DNA of 21,571 nt, from contig CAZBOZ010000012.1 of NCBI GenBank assembly GCA_964493665.1, positions 1 through 21,571 on the forward strand. Reading direction: 5' to 3'. Position numbers and translations under genes: made by a program. The notes under the pieces were generated by a model. That model had not been told where the DNA came from. It did not search any database and saw only the letters and a program-made list of their open reading frames with translations. The stretch comes from DAOSVX01 sp964493665. GTDB taxonomy: Bacteria > Bacillota_I > Bacilli_A > RF39 > UBA660. Below are positions 7,958 to 15,298 of this stretch, piece after piece (position 1 is the first letter of the stretch; every line of letters starts with the position of its first letter).

Positions 7958-9681
7958 TACTCTAACAGCTCCGTTTCAGTATTTGAGTTAACGGCTACTT
8001 CGACGGTCAAACTACTTCTACCTTTATATATTGTTGTCCCAGCTGACTTTGATTGACTAATTATATCACCATCGTTGTAATCAGTTGTTTCCACGTCCGT
8101 AAAAGTACAAGCTATTTCATATTCTTCACAAAAGGCTTGAATATCTTCTCTAGTGTAACTACCATTTGTAAAGTCTGGAAACTTAACCAAAATATTAGGA
8201 ATTACCAAAGTAATACTATCGCCGGCTGCTAGTAATTCTCCTTCTTCTACTGATTGGCTAATTATTTCCCCTTCACTATATAAAGTGGCGTCGTCAATGT
8301 CTTCAGTTTCAATTAAAACATTTATTTCATATACTTCTAATTTGGCTTTAATAGCTACATAATTCTGACCAACATAGTTTTCAATTTTAAATTTGTTTAT
8401 TCCTAGAGATTCATAAATTTTAATTTGAGCTCCTTCTTTTCTTAAAGAGCCTGCTCCAGGGGAAGTTTTAATAACTAGTCCTTCTTCTACTTCATCACTA
8501 TTTAATTGTTCAGTTTGATCATATACTTCAAATCCCGCATCTTTTAATTTCTTTTCGGCCGCTACTACAGTAAGCCCAGCTACATCAGGGACAGTAATAT
8601 CAGGCTTTTCAGTTATTTTAGGTAGTAAAACAATTATAGCTGTCGTAATTAAAATTAAAGCTGTAAATATAGAACCTAAAATTAATAAAGTTTTATTTTG
8701 TTTTTTTAAGTCACCTTCAGTAATTTGTTTAGCAATAATTTCTTCACCAACTTCTTCTTTATTTTCTGTTTTGTTTTTATCTAGTAATTTCATAACTTTA
8801 GAGTCTTCAGCATCTTTTTCTGGATATGGATAGACATATTTTGGCTCATTTTTTCTTGATTCATCAAGAACAGTCTTTAAATCTTCGTGCATTTCTCTAG
8901 CATCAGTATATCTATTCTTAGGATTTTTAGCTGTCGCTTTAATAATAACATTTTCAATAGATTGTAGTAAATTAGGTAGTTCTTCTTTAATACTTGGGAT
9001 TTCCTCTTTTAGATGTTTTAAAGCTATTTCCACAGCGTTATCACCCCTAAAAGGTAACTTGCCACATAAAAGTTCATACATTAAAATACCCATTGAATAA
9101 ACATCGCTACGAATTGTAGCTCCTTTGCCATTAGCTTGTTCTGGAGGCAGATAATAAACTGTGCCCATAACACTATTGGTTTGGGTTAATTGCGCTGAAT
9201 TTAAAGCTGTAGCAATACCAAAATCAGTTATTTTAACTACTCCATTGTCTAATATCATAATATTTTGGGGTTTTATATCTCGATGAATGATATAAGAATC
9301 ATGAGCTTCAGCAATGCCTTCCGTTATTTGAAGCATTATGTCTATAACTTCAGCTACCGTTAAATGCCCTCTTTTTTTAAGTATTTGTTTTAAATGCTGG
9401 CCTTCAATATATTCCATAACAATAAAATATTCACCATTATCCTCACCAACATCATAAACCTCAACAATATTAGGATGATTTAAGCTACTAGCAGATAGTG
9501 CTTCTCTTTGAAATCTTCTGACAAATTTTTCATCGCTTGCTAAATCGCCTCTTAATATTTTTACTGCTACATTACGGTCAAGGATGGTATCATAAGCAAG
9601 AAAAACATTAGCCATCCCACCTTCACCAATAGTTTTAATTATTTGATAACGATCGTTAATTTTTTGGCCTTTCATTACCAT
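7957..9681 (-). CDS. prkC: Ser/Thr protein kinase with PASTA domains (PrkC/Stk family)
   Basis: This is a single-pass membrane kinase that senses muropeptides or lipid II through extracellular PASTA domains and phosphorylates cell wall, division and translation proteins. The kinase domain covers about 12-270: glycine loop GEGGMANV 19-26, Lys41 in VAVK, HRDIKPQN 133-140 with catalytic Asp135, DFG 153-155, and Thr/Ser-rich activation loop 165-174. A charged juxtamembrane linker leads to one transmembrane helix at about 331-353. Three PASTA-like repeats follow, roughly 361-425, 426-495 and 497-564. At 574 residues it is somewhat shorter than B. subtilis PrkC (648). Two in-frame ATGs are possible: 9681, with a GAGTGA 6 nt upstream, and 9675, which gives the TAATG junction seen at rsgA. 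It lies immediately downstream of its cognate phosphatase prpC. Confidence 0.96.
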   Translation of the reverse strand: MVMKGQKINDRYQIIKTIGEGGMANVFLAYDTILDRNVAVKILRGDLASDEKFVRRFQREALSASSLNHPNIVEVYDVGEDNGEYFIVMEYIEGQHLKQILKKRGHLTVAEVIDIMLQITEGIAEAHDSYIIHRDIKPQNIMILDNGVVKITDFGIATALNSAQLTQTNSVMGTVYYLPPEQANGKGATIRSDVYSMGILMYELLCGKLPFRGDNAVEIALKHLKEEIPSIKEELPNLLQSIENVIIKATAKNPKNRYTDAREMHEDLKTVLDESRKNEPKYVYPYPEKDAEDSKVMKLLDKNKTENKEEVGEEIIAKQITEGDLKKQNKTLLILGSIFTALILITTAIIVLLPKITEKPDITVPDVAGLTVVAAEKKLKDAGFEVYDQTEQLNSDEVEEGLVIKTSPGAGSLRKEGAQIKIYESLGINKFKIENYVGQNYVAIKAKLEVYEINVLIETEDIDDATLYSEGEIISQSVEEGELLAAGDSITLVIPNILVKFPDFTNGSYTREDIQAFCEEYEIACTFTDVETTDYNDGDIISQSKSAGTTIYKGRSSLTVEVAVNSNTETELLE

Positions 9682-10421
9682 TCTTCATCACTCTCTCTCA
9701 CAAGGTATGCTACAGAAATATTATCTGTTCCCCCACGAGCATTACTTTTTCTTATTAATTTTATTAATTTTTCTTCTATTTCTAATTCTTCATCTACTAA
9801 TACTTTTTCAATTTGTTCTTTGGTTAACATATTAGTAAGTCCATCACTACAAAGTAAAATACCATCAACACTGGTTTCGACATCAAATACATCTAATTCA
9901 GCTGTCTCAGAAGTCCCAAGAGCTCTCATTAAAACATTTTTTTTAGGATGGTGTTCAGCTTCTTCTAGAGATATATCACCAGCTGTTACTAGTAGATTAA
10001 CTAAAGTGTGAGGTTTTGTTACCATATGTAAAGTACCTTTTTTTAAAACGAAACCAGATGAATCACCAATATTACCAAATATTAAAAACTCTTCAGTTAA
10101 AATGGCCACTACTACTGTTGTCCCCAAACCAGATGAATCAATATTTCTTTCACCGTACTTAATAATTTCGCTATTTATTTCATTTATGTTAGATTTTAAC
10201 CAATTAAAGGCATCCATTTTAGAGCCGATTGAAGATAAATTAGCAAACCTTGTCCCTAAATGAGTAACAACCATTGAACTAGCTATTTCTCCAGCTCTAT
10301 GTCCTCCCATACCGTCAGCTACTACCATCAAAACTTCGCCTTTTTCATTTTTTATAATAGTTACACTATCTTCATTGTGATCTCTAACTTTTCCTGAATC
10401 AGTTAAATAAAAACTTTTCAT
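9675..10421 (-). CDS. prpC: PP2C-family Ser/Thr protein phosphatase PrpC (Stp)
   Basis: This cytosolic metal-dependent phosphatase removes the phosphates that PrkC adds. The 248-residue protein has the PP2C motifs in order: RDHNEDS with Asp18, VADGMGGHRAGE with Asp36, SSGLGTT near 96-102, GNIGDSS near 117-122, LLCSDGLTNML with Asp193, and ARGGTDNIS with Asp233. All metal-binding Asp are present. The GDSR motif of most relatives reads GDSS, so its Arg is missing. The ATG overlaps the rlmN stop by 4 bp, and its own stop overlaps the prkC start region. The rlmN-prpC-prkC-rsgA order is conserved across Bacillota, which supports a shared phosphorylation switch. Confidence 0.96.
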   Translation of the reverse strand: MKSFYLTDSGKVRDHNEDSVTIIKNEKGEVLMVVADGMGGHRAGEIASSMVVTHLGTRFANLSSIGSKMDAFNWLKSNINEINSEIIKYGERNIDSSGLGTTVVVAILTEEFLIFGNIGDSSGFVLKKGTLHMVTKPHTLVNLLVTAGDISLEEAEHHPKKNVLMRALGTSETAELDVFDVETSVDGILLCSDGLTNMLTKEQIEKVLVDEELEIEEKLIKLIRKSNARGGTDNISVAYLVRESDEEW

Positions 10422-11440
10422 TTTATTACCTCACTAGCTCTAAGCTGTCCACAAGCCGCATCAATTCCCCCACCGAATTCTCTTCTTATAGTTACATTGA
10501 TTTTCTCTTTCTTTAATACATCATAGAAATTCATTACTTTTTGTTCATCACTTTTCTTAAACTTTCTGCCATCTATTTCATTAAGAGGGATTAAGTTAAC
10601 ATAAACATTCATTCCCCTTAATAATTTAGCCAACAATTTTGCTTGCTTTTCTTTATCATTTATACCATTTATCATAACATATTCAATGGTTACTCGTCTA
10701 TTAGTTTTATCTATATAGTCTTTTATTTCCTTTATAACTTTAATTATTGGATAAGCCTTATTTATAGACATTAAGCTATTTCTAAGCAAATCATTTGGAG
10801 CATGTAAAGAAAGAGCCAAGTTAATTTGCATTTTTTCATCAGCCAATCTTTTTATGCCAGGAATAATACCACAAGTAGATAAAGTAATATGTCTAGCTCC
10901 TATTTCTAACCCTTTAGGATCATTAATTGTTTTAATGAAATCCAGAACATTATCATAATTTAATAATGGCTCACCAATTCCCATTATAACCACACTATTT
11001 ATTTTTATTTCTTCGTTTATAATAGCAGTCATTATTTGCAAAACCATTTCACCAGAAGTTAAATCTCTTACCTTTTTTAGCTTCCCACTAGCACAAAAAG
11101 CACAACCCATGTCACAACCTACTTGGCTGGAAATACATATGCTATTACCATAATCGTGAGCCATTATAACAGTTTCTATTAAAGATCCATCATAAAGTTC
11201 AAATAAGTATTTAATTGTATCTTTAGTTACTTTTTTATCCTTAATATTTAATAAACTAATTTTAAAATTATTATTAAGAATTTCTCTTAATTCTTTACTA
11301 ATATTTGTCATATCAAAAAAAGATGTTACAAATTTCTTATATAACCATTCATATATTATTTTAGCAATATATTTTTTTTCATTAATTTCTTCTAAATATG
11401 TTTCTAATTCTTTTATTGTAAAATTGAATATATCCTTCAT
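10418..11440 (-). CDS. rlmN: Dual-specificity 23S rRNA/tRNA adenine-C2 methyltransferase RlmN
   Basis: This radical-SAM enzyme methylates C2 of A2503 in 23S rRNA and A37 in some tRNAs. The [4Fe-4S] motif CxxxCxxC is at Cys109, Cys113 and Cys116 (CDMGCAFC). The two mechanistic cysteines are Cys102 in ICISSQVGC and Cys330 in the C-terminal GGGIDAACGQLRA. MGIGEPLLNYDNV near 153-165 is the usual GEP motif, and the N-terminal helical RNA-binding part is present. The length of 340 is normal. The ATG at 11440 has GTGGGTG 6 nt upstream, and an extended -10 sits 17 nt before the start. It overlaps prpC by 4 bp. Nothing suggests a Cfr resistance enzyme; the context is the housekeeping operon. Confidence 0.96.
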   Translation of the reverse strand: MKDIFNFTIKELETYLEEINEKKYIAKIIYEWLYKKFVTSFFDMTNISKELREILNNNFKISLLNIKDKKVTKDTIKYLFELYDGSLIETVIMAHDYGNSICISSQVGCDMGCAFCASGKLKKVRDLTSGEMVLQIMTAIINEEIKINSVVIMGIGEPLLNYDNVLDFIKTINDPKGLEIGARHITLSTCGIIPGIKRLADEKMQINLALSLHAPNDLLRNSLMSINKAYPIIKVIKEIKDYIDKTNRRVTIEYVMINGINDKEKQAKLLAKLLRGMNVYVNLIPLNEIDGRKFKKSDEQKVMNFYDVLKKEKINVTIRREFGGGIDAACGQLRASEVIK

Positions 11441-11457
11441 TTATAGCACCCACAAAA

Positions 11458-11466
11458 ATTATAACA
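11458..11466 (-). promoter_or_regulatory. Possible internal extended -10 promoter before rlmN
   Basis: The minus strand reads TGTTATAAT in the 29-bp gap between the membrane protein gene and rlmN, 17 nt before the rlmN ATG. The same nine bases precede polC and priA. A start here would leave a leader of only about 11 nt, beginning at or near the Shine-Dalgarno sequence. I see no clear -35. It may separate expression of rlmN-prpC-prkC-rsgA-rpe from the upstream genes. Confidence 0.4.
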
Positions 11467-11469
11467 CGA

Positions 11470-12114
11470 TTATTCTAAAGATAAATCTTTTTCCGCTATT
11501 CCACCTAATTTAGAGAATATTAAAATCGCTGTACTTTCATTATCAGTGGTTAATATTTTAGTTATTTTTTCACTATCAAAATAAACTTTAAAAGTGATGT
11601 TATCAAGTATATCAATATATACGTAACATTTTTCATATGTTTCTTCCTCTAATTCACCCTCTAAAGTGGTAATTTCTTCTAAAATATAAGAAATATTTAT
11701 AAGATTATAATTAGTTTCAGCATACAAATCTTCATAAAGGTTTAACTCACCAAATAAAACCTCATAATATTTATCATCTATATAATATCTAATAGTTTCG
11801 TTAGCAGTTTCTTTATAGCCAAGTTCTCTAGCTTCATATCTAACCCCTCTAAATATTGTTTGCTCTTCACCTTTTGTAACCTCATAAACATAAGCAAAAT
11901 TATAATCTTCAAGCTTAGCTATTTTTTCATTATAAGTTAAAGTTTTCACTTCTTCGGTTTCTTCTACTACTGTACTTTTCATTCTTGATCCAATAGCAGC
12001 TATTACTGATATAGCAATTATAATAAGAAGATACCCAGCCAATTTGATAGCTGCTTTACCTTTAGGATTCTCCCAAATCTTTTTTAATTTATTTATTAAT
12101 TCTTGATCTTCCAT
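11470..12114 (-). CDS. Single-pass membrane protein of unknown function
   Basis: I do not recognise this 214-residue protein. It has a short charged N-terminus (about 1-20), one transmembrane helix at about 21-43, and no lipobox cysteine. An acidic, tyrosine-rich region of about 165 residues follows, with alternating patterns such as AYVYEVTKG and ETIRYYIDDKYYEV that suggest beta structure; it would lie outside the cell if the lysine-rich N-terminus is cytosolic. It starts 3 bp after the fmt stop and ends 29 bp before rlmN. That is the place where most Bacilli carry rsmB, a cytosolic rRNA methyltransferase with which it shares nothing visible. Co-transcription with PrkC and PrpC raises the possibility of a cell-envelope role, but that is only inference. 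Confidence 0.85.
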   Translation of the reverse strand: MEDQELINKLKKIWENPKGKAAIKLAGYLLIIIAISVIAAIGSRMKSTVVEETEEVKTLTYNEKIAKLEDYNFAYVYEVTKGEEQTIFRGVRYEARELGYKETANETIRYYIDDKYYEVLFGELNLYEDLYAETNYNLINISYILEEITTLEGELEEETYEKCYVYIDILDNITFKVYFDSEKITKILTTDNESTAILIFSKLGGIAEKDLSLE

Positions 12115-12117
12115 AAT

Positions 12118-13044
12118 CTACCTACCCACTTTTATTTCTTCTTTTAACCCATTTAAATAATCTTTGACAAACATAACTTTTTTACCAAATGGCTTTATTT
12201 TAGTTATTAATATTTCACCATCTTTGGTTTTAACTCCTATTTTATCTTTTAATATTCTCGTTACTTCACCAGGATTGTTATTAAAAACATCATAACTTTT
12301 TTCACATTCTAACACCTTGGTTTCTTCACCATTTATAATGATATAAGCTATTGGCCAAGGATTTAGTCCTCTTACTTTATTATAAACTTCTTTAGTGGTT
12401 AAATTAAAATTAAGCAATTCATCTTCTCTTTTTAAGGTTGGAGCATAAGAGGCCAAACTATCATTCTGTTTTTCCCTATTACATGTTTTATTTATAATAC
12501 TAGGTAAAGTTTTTATAAGTAAATTAGCTCCTAGAACAGATAACTTATCAAATAAAGTACCAACATTATCACTTTCTAATATTGGAATTTCTTCTTTAGC
12601 GATTATATCTCCTGTATCCATTCCTTCATTCATATACATAATAGTTACACCAGTTTTTTCTTCGCCATTAATAATTGCATGATGAATAGGAGCCCCACCT
12701 CTATATTTAGGTAATAAAGAAGCGTGAACATTAATTGAACCATATTTAGGGCATTCTAAAACCTCTTTAGGTATTATTTGGCCATAAGCACAGGTAATAA
12801 TGATATCGGGATTTATATCTAATATTTTTTGATAATTTTCTTTTATTTTAAGTGGTTGAAAAACAGGAATATTATTTTCTATAGCTACTTTTTTAGCTGG
12901 TGAATATACTAAATCCTGATGTCTACCTACTTTGGCATCAATTTTGGTTACTACCATAGCAACATGACAATTATTTATTAGCTCTTTTAATATTGACACA
13001 CTAAAATCAGGTGTTCCCATAAATATTACTCTTAAGTCTTTCAT
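12118..13044 (-). CDS. fmt: Methionyl-tRNA formyltransferase
   Basis: This enzyme formylates Met on initiator tRNA using 10-formyltetrahydrofolate. The N-terminal Rossmann-like catalytic domain starts RVIFMGTPDFS. It contains the tRNA-contact loop near 35-50, the signature SINVHASLLPKYRGGAPIHH near 103-122 with Asn105 and His107, and Asp143 in MDTGD, which complete the Asn/His/Asp catalytic set. A C-terminal OB-like domain includes LNPWPIAYI. The length of 308 is typical. It starts 21 bp after priA, with GGTGAT just upstream of the ATG. In most Bacilli def (peptide deformylase) lies between priA and fmt. It is absent here, so the deformylase that removes the formyl group must be encoded elsewhere. 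Confidence 0.96.
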   Translation of the reverse strand: MKDLRVIFMGTPDFSVSILKELINNCHVAMVVTKIDAKVGRHQDLVYSPAKKVAIENNIPVFQPLKIKENYQKILDINPDIIITCAYGQIIPKEVLECPKYGSINVHASLLPKYRGGAPIHHAIINGEEKTGVTIMYMNEGMDTGDIIAKEEIPILESDNVGTLFDKLSVLGANLLIKTLPSIINKTCNREKQNDSLASYAPTLKREDELLNFNLTTKEVYNKVRGLNPWPIAYIIINGEETKVLECEKSYDVFNNNPGEVTRILKDKIGVKTKDGEILITKIKPFGKKVMFVKDYLNGLKEEIKVGR

Positions 13045-13065
13045 ATTATCACCATCTTCATTATA

Positions 13066-15246
13066 TCAAATTCTAGAAGGATTTAAATCTATTTCTAAGT
13101 AGACCTTTTTGTTTAACTTATAAAGTTCATCTAAAGCTTTTAAAACTTCTAGCAATTTTGCCTCATCTTTATATTTTATAGTTATTTGAAAACGATAATT
13201 GTCCCCATTTTTAAACATTGCTGCCGTGGTAGGGCCTAATACTATCTCTTTGTTTTTTAAATTAATTCTTAAAAAGTTTGCCACTTTATTAGCTTCTTTA
13301 GAAACTAGATCATAATCCTTGCTTACTACTTTTATACTTGCTAAATAAACATAAGGAGGATAGCTTAAATTTTTTCTAATATTCATTTCATAATTAAAGT
13401 ATCTTAAATAATCGTTATCTTTAACACAATTTAAAGTAAAATTATCTGGATTAAAAGTTTGTAATATTACTTCTCCTTCTATTTTACTTCTCCCAGCTCT
13501 TCCTGATACTTGATTAAGCAATGAAAAAGTATTTTCATTACTTTTATAATCGGGAATATTTAAAGTGGTATCAGCGTTTATTACACCAACTAAGCTAACA
13601 TTAGGGAAATCTAAACCTTTAGATATCATTTGAGTGCCAAGTAAAATATCATAGTTTAAAGCTTTGAAAGAATTAATAATTTTTTCATGAGCTCCTTTAT
13701 TAGTAGTGGTATCAGCATCCATTCTTACTATTTTAGCTAATTTAAACTTGTTTTTTAATTCTAGTTCTAGTTTCTCTGTGCCAAGACCTAAATAATTTAA
13801 AGCATCCTCTTTACAACTAGGACATTTTTCTGCTTTTAATACTGTATATCCACAATAGTGACATCTTAAATGATTAGAACTTTTATGATAAGTTAAACTT
13901 ATTTCACAATGAGGGCATTTATAAGTATATCCACAATTTTGACAAGTTACAAAAGTAGAATGGCCTCTTCTATTTAAAAGTAATATTACCTGCTCTTTTT
14001 TATTTAATTTTTCAGCAATTTTATCTAATAATAAATCACTAAATATTTTGTTACCTTTTTTTAGTTCTTTTTCCATATCTACTATTATTACCCCAGGATA
14101 AGTAGCTAACCCCACTCTTTTAGTCATTTTAAGCAGTTTATAATTGCCTTTTAAACTTCTAGCCATGCTTTCTAAACTAGGAGTAGCTGAACCTAAAACA
14201 AGTGGACAACTGTTATAACTAGAACGCCATAAAGCTATATCACGAGCATGATAACGAGGATTATTATCTTGTTTATATGTATCTGAATGTTCCTCATCAA
14301 TAATTATCAAACCTAAATTAGTTAATGGTGTAAAAATAGCACTTCTAGTTCCGACAACAACTTTTATTTCATCTCTTAATATTTTTGTATATTCATCATA
14401 TTTTTCTCCAGCTGATAAACCACTATGAAAAACAGCCACATCACTACCAAAATAATCATAAAATATTTGACTGGTTTGAGCTGTTAAACTTATTTCAGGA
14501 ACTAACATAATAGCTCTTTTATTGTTTTTAATAACTTCTTTTATTAAATTTATATATACCAGAGTTTTACCGCTACCAGTTATTCCATATAACAAAAAGG
14601 TTTCTTTTTGATTTAAAGATTTTTTAATTTTATTAAAAGATGATTCTTGCTCATCAGTCATTTTCATTAAACAAAGATTGTTTTTTTCTTTATTAATACG
14701 ATATTTTTGTTCCAACACTTCTTTAATTAATTCTTTTTTTAATAAAGTATTAATACTAGAAATATTATATTTATTTTTTAATACTTTTTTGCTATTTAAA
14801 AGATCTGTTAATAGGATTATTTGATTTAAATATCTTTGATTATTATTTATATATTCTTTAATATCTTTTTCTTCTTTGTTTAAAATTAAATATCTATTAT
14901 AACTATTATAATCAGTTTTTATACTTTTGCTTTTTAAGCCTTTAGGTAGCATTATTTCATAAGCAGTTATTAATGAACATAAAGTTTTTTCTTTAACATA
15001 TTCACCTAATTCTAATAATTCTTTATTTAAATAAAAATCTTTATTAACTACTTCAATTATTTCTTTTATTTCATATTCACTATCATATTTATCAGTTATA
15101 TCTAAAACAAAACCATTTATTATTTTAGTGCCAAAAGGAACTTTTACTTTCATACCTATTTTAACATCTAAATTATCAGGTATTTTATATGTAAAAGTTT
15201 TATCTAATGATTTAACTTCATAACTAATTAAAACTGATGCAAACAT
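13066..15246 (-). CDS. priA: Primosomal protein N' (replication restart helicase PriA)
   Basis: This superfamily 2 DNA helicase reloads the replisome at stalled forks. It has an N-terminal 3'-DNA-binding domain (about 1-105), Walker A GITGSGKT at 221-228, DEEH at 317-320, and GSATP at 352-356. A zinc-binding insertion has eight cysteines (435, 438, 444, 447, 462, 465, 475, 478). The helicase C lobe contains GTQMISKGLDFPNV and NQVSGRAGRS. The length of 726 is near the usual 730-800, and every key residue looks intact. AAGGAG lies 6-7 nt before the ATG. It is the first gene of the operon that continues to rpe, directly after the ileS terminator and with its own extended -10. Confidence 0.97.
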   Translation of the reverse strand: MFASVLISYEVKSLDKTFTYKIPDNLDVKIGMKVKVPFGTKIINGFVLDITDKYDSEYEIKEIIEVVNKDFYLNKELLELGEYVKEKTLCSLITAYEIMLPKGLKSKSIKTDYNSYNRYLILNKEEKDIKEYINNNQRYLNQIILLTDLLNSKKVLKNKYNISSINTLLKKELIKEVLEQKYRINKEKNNLCLMKMTDEQESSFNKIKKSLNQKETFLLYGITGSGKTLVYINLIKEVIKNNKRAIMLVPEISLTAQTSQIFYDYFGSDVAVFHSGLSAGEKYDEYTKILRDEIKVVVGTRSAIFTPLTNLGLIIIDEEHSDTYKQDNNPRYHARDIALWRSSYNSCPLVLGSATPSLESMARSLKGNYKLLKMTKRVGLATYPGVIIVDMEKELKKGNKIFSDLLLDKIAEKLNKKEQVILLLNRRGHSTFVTCQNCGYTYKCPHCEISLTYHKSSNHLRCHYCGYTVLKAEKCPSCKEDALNYLGLGTEKLELELKNKFKLAKIVRMDADTTTNKGAHEKIINSFKALNYDILLGTQMISKGLDFPNVSLVGVINADTTLNIPDYKSNENTFSLLNQVSGRAGRSKIEGEVILQTFNPDNFTLNCVKDNDYLRYFNYEMNIRKNLSYPPYVYLASIKVVSKDYDLVSKEANKVANFLRINLKNKEIVLGPTTAAMFKNGDNYRFQITIKYKDEAKLLEVLKALDELYKLNKKVYLEIDLNPSRI

Positions 15247-15264
15247 AGGCTTCTCCTTTAATTA

Positions 15265-15273
15265 ATTATAACA
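15265..15273 (-). promoter_or_regulatory. Extended -10 promoter of the priA operon
   Basis: TGTTATAAT on the minus strand follows the T-run of the ileS terminator and lies 18 nt before the priA ATG. Since ileS ends in a strong terminator, the operon needs a promoter in this 50-bp gap, and this is the only good candidate. The -35 region would fall inside the terminator hairpin and does not match TTGACA. The predicted leader is about 11 nt. Confidence 0.62.
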
Positions 15274-15274
15274 T

Positions 15275-15298
15275 AAAAAAAGAACACTAAGTGTTCTT
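15275..15298 (-). terminator. Intrinsic terminator after ileS
   Basis: On the minus strand AAGAACAC, a 3-nt loop, and GTGTTCTT form an 8-bp stem followed by a run of seven T (CTTTTTTTATG). The ileS stop codon TAA overlaps the first bases of the stem, so the terminator starts exactly where the gene ends. Confidence 0.9.

Noticed and set aside
9643..10011. Plus-strand Ser-rich open frame opposite prkC/prpC
   Set aside because: It is antisense to conserved PP2C motifs and has no coding signals of its own.
10418..11440. Cfr-type antibiotic resistance methyltransferase instead of RlmN
   Set aside because: The gene sits in the conserved fmt-to-rpe housekeeping operon and its motifs fit RlmN; nothing points to Cfr.
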